Source: CAYUIG01 sp964444685
GTDB lineage: Bacteria; Gemmatimonadota; Gemmatimonadetes; Longimicrobiales; RSA9
DNA length: 45,684 bases
Direction: 5' to 3'
Assembly (NCBI GenBank): GCA_964444685.1
Contig: CAYUIG010000029.1
Span: 1 to 45,684 of the forward strand
The position numbers and the translations under genes were made by a program. The notes beneath the pieces are model-generated. The model made no database searches and was not told where the DNA came from. It was given only the letters and a program-made list of their open reading frames with translations. Numbering within the stretch: position 1 is the stretch's first letter; every line of letters starts with the position of its first letter. This document shows, piece by piece, positions 32,680-41,239 of this stretch.

Positions 32680-33540
32680 CTACTGGTTGATGAAGGTCTC
32701 GAGGAAACGCGCGCGCGAGGCGTGGCGGAGGCGAACGAGCGCCTTCTCCTTGATCTGACGCACGCGCTCGCGCGTGATGCCGAGCAGCGACCCGATCTCC
32801 TCGAGGGTCATCGGGTCCTGACCGTCGAGGCCGAAATAAAGGCGGAGCACGCGGGCCTCGCGCTCCTTCAGCGTGGCGAGGGCCTCGTCGATGGTGCCGG
32901 AGAGTGCGCGCTCGTAGGTCTCGTCGTCGGGCCCGGACGAGAGCTGGTCGGGCAGGTAGTCGAGCAGGCGGTTGTCCTCACCCGGCGTGAGCGGCGCGTC
33001 GAGCGAGAGGTGCGACTGCGAGATCGCGAGGGTGCGCTCGACCTCCTCGTGTGAGAGGTCGAGTTCGTCGGCGATCTCTTCGACGGTCGGCTCGCGGCCG
33101 AGTTCCTGGAGGAGCGTGGAGCTGCGCTTGCCGATGCGGTGGAGCGCGCCCGCGCGGTTGAGCGGGACGCGCACGATGCGGCTCTGCTCGGCGAGCGCCT
33201 GGAGGATGGCCTGCCGGATCCACCACACCGCGTACGAGATGAACTTGATCCCCTTGGTCTCGTCGAATTTGTGGGCAGCGCGGATGAGTCCGAGGTTGCC
33301 CTCGTTGATGAGGTCGCCGAGCGCGACGCCCTGGTTCTGATACTTCTTGGCGACGGACACGACGAACCGGAGGTTCGAGCGGACGAGCTTGTCGAGCGCT
33401 TCCTCATCGCCTTCGCGGATCCGTGCGGCGAGCTCGATCTCTTCCTGTCTGGAGAGCAGCTTGTACGCGCTGATCTCCTTCAGGTACTGATCGAGAGAAC
33501 TCTCGTCGAAGGCGCCCCGTCGATTGGAGTCAAAGCCCAT
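32680..33540 (-). CDS. rpoD: RNA polymerase sigma factor, RpoD/SigA type without region 1.1
   Basis: 286 residues from ATG 33538-33540 with GGGAG upstream; the longer frame reads into Arg-rich shadow. Region 1.2 (SLDQYLKEISAYKLLSRQEEIELA), region 2 (LRFVVSVAKKYQNQG, LGDLINEGNLGLIRAAHKFD, FISYAVWWIRQAI), region 3 (GREPTVEEIADELDLSHEEV) and region 4 (RLYFGLDGQDPMTLEEIGSL then TRERVRQIKEKALVRLRH) are complete. This compact form is the primary sigma in several phyla such as Bacteroidota; whether it is the primary one or a group 2 factor cannot be told here. The TTGACA-type promoters in this window fit a sigma70-type enzyme. Confidence 0.92.
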   Translation of the reverse strand: MGFDSNRRGAFDESSLDQYLKEISAYKLLSRQEEIELAARIREGDEEALDKLVRSNLRFVVSVAKKYQNQGVALGDLINEGNLGLIRAAHKFDETKGIKFISYAVWWIRQAILQALAEQSRIVRVPLNRAGALHRIGKRSSTLLQELGREPTVEEIADELDLSHEEVERTLAISQSHLSLDAPLTPGEDNRLLDYLPDQLSSGPDDETYERALSGTIDEALATLKEREARVLRLYFGLDGQDPMTLEEIGSLLGITRERVRQIKEKALVRLRHASRARFLETFINQ

Positions 33541-33866
33541 GCGACGCTCCCTGCAGCGACGTGCTCGGAAGGGGAGACAGCGCGCGCCGCGGGGAAGCGG
33601 GGCGCGCCCATGCCGGTGCATACCGGCGGCAGACAAGGACCACGAGCGAAGTCAATGGCTGAAGTCGGCGGTGGACTCGAACGAAACACAGGAGAGCGGA
33701 AGACGGGACACGAGGTACAGCGACACCGAACGCGCGCCGGGCCTGGGTAGCCCCGACGGCATTGAAGAGCTGCGCTGGGCAAGCTCGCGGACGAACAGGA
33801 AGTCGCCGACCCGGTCCGTGCTGTCCATGCTTTCCGTCGTGATGCGGAACGCGTCCGTCAGCGGTC
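33541..33866 (-). other. Long leader of the sigma factor gene
   Basis: About 320 bases from the predicted promoter to the ATG. No supported gene. It holds GC-rich inverted repeats (for example GCGCGCCGCGGGGAAGCGGG near 33580 with GGGCGCGCCC just after). No riboswitch class recognised. Confidence 0.4.
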
Positions 33867-33895
33867 ATGGTACGGAACGCTGGTGTCCATGTCAA
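33867..33895 (-). promoter_or_regulatory. Promoter for the sigma factor gene
   Basis: Minus strand perfect TTGACA (33890-33895), 17 bases, TACCAT (33867-33872), starting 35 bases after the aldehyde dehydrogenase stop. Confidence 0.65.
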
Positions 33896-33930
33896 TCACC
33901 CGGGCACGATCCGGTTGCGGGCGTCGCACG

Positions 33931-35433
33931 TCAATACGGCGACGCATCCCACGTATCGATCTGGGCACGCTGCAGCCTTCCCGAGAAGTCGATGTAACCG
34001 ACCTTGGTTTCCGAGTAGAACTCGTACACCTCCCAGCCACCCTCGCGGTGCCCGTTGCCGGTCTTCTTCACGCCGCCGAACGGCAGGTGGGCCTCGGCGC
34101 CGATGGTGGGCGCGTTGATGTAGGTGATGCCGTTGTCGAGCTCCTGGAGGGCGCGGAAGGCGGTGCGCACGTCGCGCGTGTAGACGGAGCTCGAGAGGCC
34201 GTACTCGACCTCGTTGTTGATACGGACCGCCTCGTCGAATTCGCGGAAGCGAATGACGCTCAGCACGGGTCCGAACACCTCCTCGCAGGCGAGCCGGCTG
34301 CCGGGCCGCACGCCGCGCAGGATGGTCGGCTGGAAGAAGAAGCCGTTGGCGAGGTCACCGCCATCCGGGACGGCTCCACCCAGAATGACCTCGTCGCCCT
34401 CGGCCGCCGCGACTTCGATGTACGACTTCACCTTCTCCTGCGCGTCGCCGTTGATGAGTGGGCCGACGTCGGTGCCATCGTCGAGGCCGCTGCCGAGCCG
34501 GAGCGAGCGGGTGCGCTGGACGAGCCGGTCGAGGAACTCATCATGGATCTCATCCTGTAGCAGCAGCCGGCTGGTGGCGGTGCACCGCTGGCCCGTCGTG
34601 CCGAACGCGCCCCACAGCACACCTTCGAGAGCGAGCTCGGGGTCGGCATCGGCCATCACGATCTGCGCGTTCTTGCCGCCCATCTCGAGCGACAGCCGCT
34701 TGTGCATCCGACCGCACACCTCGCCGATGCGCGCACCCACCGCGGTCGAGCCGGTGAAGGAGATCACGGGCACGCGCGGGTCGGCGACGAGGGCAGCGCC
34801 GACCTCTTCACCGAAGCCGTGCACGAGTTGCACGACGTCCGGTGGGAGGCCCGCCTCGAGCAGGATCTCGACGAGCAGCGTCGCCGTGTGCGGGACGTCC
34901 TCGGCCGGCTTCAGGATGACGGCGTTCCCACACACGAGCGCGGGGAACATCTTCCACGTTGGGATCGCGAGCGGGAAGTTGAACGGCGTGATGAGGCCGC
35001 TCACACCGATCGGCCGACGCCAGCTCATCGCCCACTTGTCGCGCAGCTCGCTCGGGACCGTGTGTCCGAAGAGCCGCCGCCCCTCGGACGCAGCATAGTA
35101 CGCCGTATCGATGCCTTCCTGAACATCGCCGCGCGTTTCGGTCAGTACCTTCCCCATCTCGCGCGTCATCGCGCGCGCGATCTCTTCCTTGCGCTCTGCC
35201 AGCAGGTCACCGGTACGCAGCAGCACCTCGCCGCGGACGGGCGCGGGCGTGCGCCGCCACACCTCGAAGCCGCGCTGTGCGGACTCGATCGCGCGCTCGA
35301 GATCGGCGGCAGTCGAACGCGGGAAGCGGCCGATCAGGTCGCGCGTGTCCGCCGGGTTGCGGTTCTCGAACCACGCGCCCTCGGCCGGGTCGCGCCACTC
35401 GCCTGCAATGAAGTTCCGAAGCGTCTCAGCCAT
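33931..35433 (-). CDS. NAD(P)-dependent aldehyde dehydrogenase
   Basis: 500 residues, standard ALDH fold. Cofactor and active-site parts: ITPFNFPLAIPTWKMFPALV, NAVILKPAEDVPHTA, VISFTGSTAVGARIG, the Glu motif SLEMGGKNAQIV, the catalytic Cys in GTTGQRCTATSRLL, and CEEVFGPVLSVIRF; the end reads PFGGVKKTGNGHREGG. MGGKNAQ with GQRCTATSR is closest in wording to the ketoglutarate-semialdehyde / ALDH7-type groups, but substrate cannot be assigned. ATG 35431-35433 with AGGAG just before it, 19 bases after the response regulator stop. Probably the last gene of the DUF488-larE-thpR-regulator operon. Confidence 0.9.
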   Translation of the reverse strand: MAETLRNFIAGEWRDPAEGAWFENRNPADTRDLIGRFPRSTAADLERAIESAQRGFEVWRRTPAPVRGEVLLRTGDLLAERKEEIARAMTREMGKVLTETRGDVQEGIDTAYYAASEGRRLFGHTVPSELRDKWAMSWRRPIGVSGLITPFNFPLAIPTWKMFPALVCGNAVILKPAEDVPHTATLLVEILLEAGLPPDVVQLVHGFGEEVGAALVADPRVPVISFTGSTAVGARIGEVCGRMHKRLSLEMGGKNAQIVMADADPELALEGVLWGAFGTTGQRCTATSRLLLQDEIHDEFLDRLVQRTRSLRLGSGLDDGTDVGPLINGDAQEKVKSYIEVAAAEGDEVILGGAVPDGGDLANGFFFQPTILRGVRPGSRLACEEVFGPVLSVIRFREFDEAVRINNEVEYGLSSSVYTRDVRTAFRALQELDNGITYINAPTIGAEAHLPFGGVKKTGNGHREGGWEVYEFYSETKVGYIDFSGRLQRAQIDTWDASPY

Positions 35434-35452
35434 TTCTCCTGTCAGAGACCGA

Positions 35453-36817
35453 TCAGGTCTCCTCCCTCACGAGGTTGTACTTCTCGATCTTCTTATAGAG
35501 GTTCGACCGCGGCATGTCGATGCTGCGCGCGGTCTCGCTCACGTTCCAGTCGTTCGCGCGCAGCTTCGCAAGGATGAACGCGCGCTCCGCGCGATCCTTG
35601 AATTCGGCGAACGTGACGGCCTCGAGCAGATCCGCGGTGAGTGTATCCACGGCGCGGCCGCCACCGACGAGGCGGTCCGCATCCGCGGCATCGACCTCCG
35701 CACCGCGCGACAGGATGAGCAGCCGCTCGACCGTGTTGCGCAGCTCGCGGACGTTGCCGGGCCACTCCATGCGACTCAGCCGCTCGACGGCATCCGGGGC
35801 GAAGTCGCGGGCGGGCAGCCGCTGCTCCTCCGCCGCCTTCGCGACGAAGTGACGCACGAGCATGGGAATGTCCTCGCGCCGCTCCCGCAGCGGCGGCACG
35901 TGGATGGGAACGACGTTGAGCCGGAAGAACAGGTCCTCGCGGAAATTTCCTTCCTGGATCTCCGCCTCGAGGTCCTTGTTCGTGGCGGCGATCACACGCA
36001 CATTCACGCGGATCGGCTTCTCGCCACCGACGCGCGTGACGACGCCGTCCTGCAACGCGCGCAGCACCTTCGCCTGCGCGGCCAGACTCATGTCGCCGAC
36101 CTCATCCAGAAACAGCGTGCCGCCACTGGCCTGCTCGAACTTGCCGGCCCGGTCGGCCACGGCACCGGTAAACGACCCCTTCATGTGACCGAAGAGCTCA
36201 CTCTCGATGAGCTCGGACGGGATCGCGGCGCAGTTGACTTCGACGAACGGTCCGTCGGCGCGCCCCGACAGTCTGTGCAGCGCGCGCGCGACGAGTTCCT
36301 TGCCCGTGCCGTTTTCCCCGGTGATGAGCACGCGTGCATCCGTCGGCGCCACCTTCTCGATCCTGTCGAGCAGTGAGCGGATCGCGAAGCTCTTGCCGAC
36401 GATCTCGTGGCGGCTCTCGACCTCGCCCCGCAGCCGCGCGTTCTCCTGCTCGAGGCCCCGGTGCTGGAGCGCGTTGCGGATGGTGACGAGCAGGCGGTCG
36501 GTGTCGAGCGGCTTCTCGAGGAAGTCCCACGCGCCTCGGCGCGTCGCCTCGACCGCGGTCTCGATGGTGCCGTGACCGCTGATCATGATCACGGTCGCAG
36601 CCTCATCCATCTCACGGATGCGGTCGAGCACCTCGAGCCCGTCCATGCGGGCCATCTTCACATCGAGGAAGGTCAGGTCCGGGCGGAGCTCCTGGAACTT
36701 GCCGAGCGCTTCACCACCGCCCGCGGCGACATCGACATCGTGGCCCTCGTACTCGAGGACCTGGCGGAGGATCTTGCGGATGCCCTCCTCATCGTCGACC
36801 ACGAGGATGCGCGCCAT
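35453..36817 (-). CDS. Sigma54-dependent response regulator (NtrC/NtrX type)
   Basis: 454 residues: receiver (ILVVDDEEGIRKILRQVL, LTFLDVKMARMDG with phospho-Asp, DFLEKPLDTDRL), AAA+ domain (Walker A GENGTGKELVARALH, sigma54-contact loop GHMKGSFTGAVADRAG, Walker B GGTLFLDEVGDMS, NVRVIAATNKDLE, FREDLFFRLNVVPI, EWPGNVRELRNTVERL) and a C-terminal Fis-type HTH (NVSETARSIDMPRSNLYKKI). It needs RpoN, not in the window. The usual GAFTGA loop is GSFTGA here. The NtrY-like kinase at 42691 is a possible partner. Three-base gap to the upstream gene. Confidence 0.94.
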   Translation of the reverse strand: MARILVVDDEEGIRKILRQVLEYEGHDVDVAAGGGEALGKFQELRPDLTFLDVKMARMDGLEVLDRIREMDEAATVIMISGHGTIETAVEATRRGAWDFLEKPLDTDRLLVTIRNALQHRGLEQENARLRGEVESRHEIVGKSFAIRSLLDRIEKVAPTDARVLITGENGTGKELVARALHRLSGRADGPFVEVNCAAIPSELIESELFGHMKGSFTGAVADRAGKFEQASGGTLFLDEVGDMSLAAQAKVLRALQDGVVTRVGGEKPIRVNVRVIAATNKDLEAEIQEGNFREDLFFRLNVVPIHVPPLRERREDIPMLVRHFVAKAAEEQRLPARDFAPDAVERLSRMEWPGNVRELRNTVERLLILSRGAEVDAADADRLVGGGRAVDTLTADLLEAVTFAEFKDRAERAFILAKLRANDWNVSETARSIDMPRSNLYKKIEKYNLVREET

Positions 36818-36820
36818 GCC

Positions 36821-37474
36821 TCAGCTCCCCGCCTCGGCACGCATCAGCACGAGCGAGTCGCCGCGCACGTACGCGGCACCGGCGCCGGCCGGCAGGCGGA
36901 ATGCGACCGCATCGGCGGGCAGGCCCGGCTCATCGCGGCGGCCGAGGCGCCGCAGCAATGGAGCTGCAAGCCGCTTCGGCAATGGAATGCGCGCGGCCTC
37001 CATCCCATCGAGCGCCAGCGCGGCGCGGCCGCTGTCGAGCGGGATCAGCTGAGTCGTGATCTCGAACGAGGTCGTGTCGGGCATTAGCGCGAGCACCTCC
37101 TCCAGCTCCTCGACATCGGACAGGGACGGCAACCGATCGATGGGGATCCGCCCGCTCAACCGGATGCGGCCGTCATCGAATACCACGCGCGGCGCATGGA
37201 TGAAGCCGGGCAACATGCTGCCGTAGCGGAACAGTAGCAGACTCTCCGCTTCGACCGACGACAGCGTCGCGCGATCCGCCTCGCCGCTCGCGAGCCGATC
37301 GAGTTTCGTCGCGGCATCCGCCGCCAGCTCTTCCGACGGTGCCACGACCTCCGGCTCGGGCGTCCCGCTGACACGGTACCACACGCGGCGCGCGTCGTCA
37401 CGCAGGAAGAGCCAGCCCGCGGCCGCACCGACGACCAGGATGAAGAGCAGGATGAGCCGGCCGAGGCAGCGCAC
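36821..37474 (-). CDS. Membrane-anchored protein of unknown function
   Basis: 217 residues from GTG 37472-37474, one base after thpR. One N-terminal TM (LGRLILLFILVVGAAAGWLFL), then a soluble part. Residues about 60-175 contain SSVEAESLLLFRYGSMLPGF, VFDDGRIRLSGRIPIDRLP and TSFEITTQLIPLDSGRAALAL, a pattern of strands like lipid-binding or DUF2993-like domains, but I do not recognise a family with certainty. Sits just before the NtrC-type regulator. Confidence 0.75.
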   Translation of the reverse strand: MRCLGRLILLFILVVGAAAGWLFLRDDARRVWYRVSGTPEPEVVAPSEELAADAATKLDRLASGEADRATLSSVEAESLLLFRYGSMLPGFIHAPRVVFDDGRIRLSGRIPIDRLPSLSDVEELEEVLALMPDTTSFEITTQLIPLDSGRAALALDGMEAARIPLPKRLAAPLLRRLGRRDEPGLPADAVAFRLPAGAGAAYVRGDSLVLMRAEAGS

Positions 37475-37475
37475 G

Positions 37476-38039
37476 TCAGACGCCCCTGCCGGCAGTCGCG
37501 CCGAGCGGTGCTTCCGCGACGGCGTCGTAGCGCGCGCCGTCGGGTCCCGTGTGACTGCGCATCAGGAAGATCTCACGCACGGCGAAGTCGAAGCGGAAAG
37601 GCGACACGGCATCGGGCAGGACCACACGTCCGGCATCGCGGCGCGCGCGGCCGAGCGTGATGTGTGGCGACCACGCGCGCTCGTCTTGCGGAAACCCGAG
37701 CCCTTCGAGCCGGCCGGCCACATCGTGCTGGAGTGCAAGCACGCCATCCGACGCCTCCACACCCGCCCAGACCACGCGCGCATCACCCCGGCGCGGGAAC
37801 GCGCCGACACCGGCGATGACGAGATCCGCGGGGTCGTGCGCGGCGGCCGCGTCGCCGATGGCGGCGGTGATGGTGGGCACGCGTCCCTCATCGATGTTGC
37901 CGAGGAAGAACAGCGTCAGGTGCAACGACTCGGCCGCGACCCAGCGGATCGGCAGCCCACGCGCACGCAGCGGTGCCACGGCGTCGTGCAGTGCGTCCTG
38001 CACCTCGCGCGGCGGCACGATGGCGACGAACGCTCTCAC
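37476..38039 (-). CDS. thpR: RNA 2',3'-cyclic phosphodiesterase (ThpR / 2H family)
   Basis: 187 residues from GTG 38037-38039, which overlaps the larE stop as GTGA. The two His motifs of the 2H superfamily are present: SLHLTLFFLGNIDEG and SPHITLGRARR, about 85 residues apart, with RAFVAIVPPREVQDAL at the start. These enzymes open 2',3'-cyclic phosphates at RNA ends; the physiological role is not settled. Confidence 0.9.
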   Translation of the reverse strand: MRAFVAIVPPREVQDALHDAVAPLRARGLPIRWVAAESLHLTLFFLGNIDEGRVPTITAAIGDAAAAHDPADLVIAGVGAFPRRGDARVVWAGVEASDGVLALQHDVAGRLEGLGFPQDERAWSPHITLGRARRDAGRVVLPDAVSPFRFDFAVREIFLMRSHTGPDGARYDAVAEAPLGATAGRGV

Positions 38040-39094
38040 GCCGTCCTCCGCTCCGCCGAGGGCAGCGGCTCCAGCGCGACCCACTTCAGGCCGACCGCGC
38101 GCAGCTCCGGCGCCACGTTCGCAAGCGACGCGCGCGCATCCAGTGGCGCACGCACCCACAGCACGTCCTCATCCACACCCGCGCACTCGGCGCGATCGAA
38201 GCGGATACCGGCCGCGCTCAACATCTCTCTCGCGAGCGTGGAACGATCTTCGGGAGCAGGATTGAGCTGCACGAACGCGCCCCTGTGCAGGCTGCCGCGC
38301 CGATACCCGTGCACATCGATGCCCACGCGCTCGAAGCCCGCCGCGCGCACACCAGCAACAATGCGGTCCGCGCACGCGAGCGCGCGCGAGGTCTCCGCTT
38401 CATCGAACTCGAGGCGGGCGACGTCGCCGTGATGGCGCACGCGGTACTCACGGAACCCGAGTGCCGCGATGGCGGCTTCGGCCTGTTCGATCTGCCGGAG
38501 TCGATCGACCGTGACGGCGAGCCCGTGCTGAACGCGGCTGGCCAGGCACGGTGCAGCGGGCGCATCCCACGTCTCGAGATCCAGCTCGCGCGAGAGCGCG
38601 CGGATGACCGCTTTCGTGAGGCCCGCCTCCTTCAGCGGCGAACGCACGGCGTTCTCGCGGCCAGCCTGCATGCCGGGACGGTGGTCCCCCACATCATCCG
38701 CGTTCGTGCCATCCGCCAGCACGGCGAAGCCGCGCTCCGCTGCGACCTGCGTCAGCTTCGTCCACAGCTCGCTCTTGCAGAAGTAGCAGCGGTTCGGCGC
38801 GTTCGCGGCATAGCGCGGATCGTTCAGCTCGTCGGTGGCGATCTCGAGGTGGGGCACGCCGTGGGTTGCGGCGATGCGGCGCGCTGCATCGAGCTGCGCG
38901 GCGGAGACGGAAGGACTCACACCCGTCACGGCGAGGACGCGATCGGGACCGAGCACGTGCGCCGCGCTGACGGCGAGGAACGCCGAGTCCACGCCGCCGG
39001 AATATCCGATGCAGATCGAATCGAAGCTGCGGAGCAGGCGGTGCAGCCGCTCCCGCGCTTCGTTCAAGTCGGTGTCCGGTCGTGGGTGACTCAC
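38036..39094 (-). CDS. larE: LarE-type ATP-dependent sulfur transferase with C-terminal extension
   Basis: LarE adds sulfur to the nickel-pincer nucleotide cofactor precursor (lactate racemase pathway) after AMP activation. 352 residues from GTG 39092-39094. The ATP loop is IGYSGGVDSAFLAVSAA; NRCYFCKSELW gives Cys103 and Cys106, and APAAPCLASR gives Cys183, the position of the sacrificial Cys in Lactobacillus. The body ends at GYRRGSLHRG near residue 272; some 80 further residues (up to LKWVALEPLPSAERRTA) have no match I know. larB, larC and larA are not in the window, so a role in another sulfur transfer is possible. Confidence 0.88.
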   Translation of the reverse strand: MSHPRPDTDLNEARERLHRLLRSFDSICIGYSGGVDSAFLAVSAAHVLGPDRVLAVTGVSPSVSAAQLDAARRIAATHGVPHLEIATDELNDPRYAANAPNRCYFCKSELWTKLTQVAAERGFAVLADGTNADDVGDHRPGMQAGRENAVRSPLKEAGLTKAVIRALSRELDLETWDAPAAPCLASRVQHGLAVTVDRLRQIEQAEAAIAALGFREYRVRHHGDVARLEFDEAETSRALACADRIVAGVRAAGFERVGIDVHGYRRGSLHRGAFVQLNPAPEDRSTLAREMLSAAGIRFDRAECAGVDEDVLWVRAPLDARASLANVAPELRAVGLKWVALEPLPSAERRTA

Positions 39095-39133
39095 GAGCGG
39101 AAGGTAGACGAGGGGGCGATTCCGAACAAGCGG

Positions 39134-39670
39134 CTACCCCAGCTCGAGTTGCGGGCCGGCGGCTGGATAGGTGACGTGCTCCCCGTCCGTCACCGCCGCG
39201 GGATGGAGGGCGTGCACGTCGGCGCGCCCGGCACTGAGGATGTGGAGGACGCGCACGCCGCGCGCGACGAGTGCGTCCGCAATCAGGTTGCGATGGCAGC
39301 GCCACGGCACCGCCTCGGCACACATGAGCGCGACCCGTCGATCGGCCGCGAGGTCGAGGATACGGCCGAGGGCGGCGGCGAAGACGTCGCTCGACATGTG
39401 GTCGGCGTACCCGCGGAAGCTGGCGTTCCGCCACGCGGTGTTCGGCGAATCGGGCGAGGTCGCGCGACGGCCGCCGAGATCGGGCTCGTGCACGTAGCCA
39501 AGCCCGGCCGCGCGCAATCCGGCCGCGAGCGACTCCTTCGAGAACTGGGGGTGGCGCCGCGAACCCGGATAGCGACGCACGTCGACGAGATGCTCGATGC
39601 CGTGCGCGCGCAGGAGTTCGACGAACTCCGGAAACGTCCGTGTCGAGTGGCCGACGGTCCAGATGTCCAT
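39134..39670 (-). CDS. DUF488 family protein
   Basis: 178 residues: MDIWTVGHSTRTFPEFVELL, LVDVRRYPGSRRHPQFSKE, YVHEPDLGGRR, FRGYADHMSSDVFAAALGRI and the signature MCAEAVPWRCHRNLIAD, which carries the conserved Cys-Cys/His cluster. Function of DUF488 is not established. The start is 28 bases after the YifB stop; larE follows after 39 bases. Confidence 0.88.
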   Translation of the reverse strand: MDIWTVGHSTRTFPEFVELLRAHGIEHLVDVRRYPGSRRHPQFSKESLAAGLRAAGLGYVHEPDLGGRRATSPDSPNTAWRNASFRGYADHMSSDVFAAALGRILDLAADRRVALMCAEAVPWRCHRNLIADALVARGVRVLHILSAGRADVHALHPAAVTDGEHVTYPAAGPQLELG

Positions 39671-39698
39671 GCGTCAAGGTAACGCACGGACCGGACAC

Positions 39699-41096
39699 CT
39701 ACACCGGCGCAGGCGTGCGGAACCGGTCGCGCCCCCGGTACTGCACCGCCTCGGCGACGTGGGTGGTGCCGATGTCGTCGCAGCCCGCCAGGTCCGCGAT
39801 CGTGCGCGCGAGCCGGAGCACTCGATGGTACGCGCGCGCGGAGAGGCCGAGNNNNNNNNNNNNNNNNNNNNNNNNNNNNNNNNNNNNNNNNNNNNNNNNN
39901 NNNNNNNNNNNNNNNNNNNNNNNNNNNNNNNNNNNNNNNNNNNNNNNNNNNCGGTCGAGCAGTGGACCGGACACGCGTGACAGGTACCGGCGAACCTGTC
40001 CGGGATGGCAGATGCAGCGGCCGTCGCCCGAGCCGTGGTATCCGCACGGACACGGGTTCATCGCGGCCACCAGCATCACGCGCGCGGGATACGTAACGGA
40101 GATGCGTGCGCGCACGAGGTGAACGCTGTCGTCCTCGAGCGGCTGGCGGAGCGCCTCGAGTGCAGGCCGCCGGAACTCCGGCAGCTCGTCGAGGAACAGC
40201 ACGCCGTTGTGCGCGAGCGTCACCTCACCCGCGCGCGGCGGATTCCCGCCGCCCACCAATCCCGCATCGGACACGGTGTGGTGCGGTGCGCGGAACGGGC
40301 GGCGCTCGATCAGACCGGCACCCGGACGAAGACGGCCGGCGACCGAGTAGACCTTCGTCGTTTCGAGCGCTTCCGTCGGCGTCATGGGCGGCAGAATGCC
40401 AGGCAGCCGCCGCGCGAGCATCGACTTGCCCGAGCCGGGCGGACCGATCAGCAGCACGTTGTGCGACCCGGCCGCCGCGATCTCCAGCGCGCGTCGCGCG
40501 TGCTCCTGCCCCCGGACGTCCGCGAAGTCCGGCCCGGCCGGCTCGGGCAGGACCACACGAGCCGCCGCTTCCGGTCCCGGCAGCTCGAGAACGCCGCGCT
40601 CCGCATCCACCACCTCGCCGAGCATGCGTGCCGTACGCACCTCGAGCCCGGGCACGACCGCGGCTTCACGCGCATTCGCGGGTGGAACCACGATCGCGCG
40701 GATCCCCTCTTCCGCGCACCGCAACGCCACGGGCAGCACGCCGCACACCGGGCGGAGCTCGCCGTCGAGCCCGAGCTCGCCGAGGTAGCACACGGACTCG
40801 TCGATGCGGTCGAGCTGCCCGCTCGCAACCAGAATCGCGAGCGCAACGGGCAGGTCGAACGCACTTCCCTCTTTCCGCGTGTCCGCCGGCGCGAGATTGA
40901 TCGTGATGCGTTTGGGCGGCACGAAGAAGCCGGCGTTGTGGAGTGCGGCCGCCACGCGTTCGCGACCCTCGCGCACGGCGCTCTCGGCCAGCCCGACGAC
41001 CGTGATCACGGGCAGCCCGGCCGCGATGTCCGCCTCGACGCGTACGAGGAAGGCCTCGACGCCCAGCACCGCGCCGCTCATCACCTGCGCCAGCAT
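39699..41096 (-). CDS. YifB/ComM-like Mg-chelatase-type AAA+ ATPase (interrupted by assembly gap)
   Basis: The ATG at 41094-41096 begins MLAQVMSGAVLGVEAFLV; the N-terminal lon-protease-like domain (VVGLAESAVREGRERVAAAL, INLAPADTRKEGSAFDLPVA) is followed by the AAA+ core (IGPPGSGKSMLARRLPG, FRAPHHTVSDAGLVGGG, VLFLDELPEF, MNPCPCGYHG) and the C-terminal helix bundle (LGLSARAYHRVLRLARTIADL). In Gram-negatives ComM promotes branch migration during natural transformation. The gap at 39852-39951 removes the stretch between PLLD and LGLSAR; E. coli YifB has about 76 residues there, more than the 33 the N run allows. Confidence 0.9.
   Translation of the reverse strand: MLAQVMSGAVLGVEAFLVRVEADIAAGLPVITVVGLAESAVREGRERVAAALHNAGFFVPPKRITINLAPADTRKEGSAFDLPVALAILVASGQLDRIDESVCYLGELGLDGELRPVCGVLPVALRCAEEGIRAIVVPPANAREAAVVPGLEVRTARMLGEVVDAERGVLELPGPEAAARVVLPEPAGPDFADVRGQEHARRALEIAAAGSHNVLLIGPPGSGKSMLARRLPGILPPMTPTEALETTKVYSVAGRLRPGAGLIERRPFRAPHHTVSDAGLVGGGNPPRAGEVTLAHNGVLFLDELPEFRRPALEALRQPLEDDSVHLVRARISVTYPARVMLVAAMNPCPCGYHGSGDGRCICHPGQVRRYLSRVSGPLLDXXXXXXXXXXXXXXXXXXXXXXXXXXXXXXXXXXLGLSARAYHRVLRLARTIADLAGCDDIGTTHVAEAVQYRGRDRFRTPAPV
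39852..39951. other. Scaffold gap of exactly 100 Ns
   Basis: A run of 100 N, the common placeholder for a gap of unknown size, inside the YifB-like gene. Comparison with the E. coli YifB layout suggests about 200-240 missing bases. Confidence 0.97.
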
Positions 41097-41239
41097 CCGT
41101 CCCCCGGGGGTGTGCGTTGCGCGTTCAAAGGATGGATGGAGATCGGGGCAAAGGAATGGCGCGAAGGGACGGATGTCCGCATCGTGGTAGCGCGGCGGGG
41201 CAGCCGTTCCTGCCGCGGGTACCGCGGTCGGGAGGATGC
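41097..41239. other. Divergent intergenic region yifB / htrA
   Basis: 143 bases between two divergent starts. It has a CCCCCGGGGG palindrome (41101-41110) and CCGCGG-GTA-CCGCGG near 41214. No promoter of the TTGACA type found on either strand. Confidence 0.4.

Noticed and set aside
32399..32680. CRISPR-like repeats from CGCCGAC
   Set aside because: Units are short, irregularly spaced and not separated by unique spacers; no cas gene in the window.
32472..32690. Small Arg-rich plus-strand frame next to the sigma gene
   Set aside because: Built from the local CGCCGAC repeats; no ribosome binding site and no recognisable fold.
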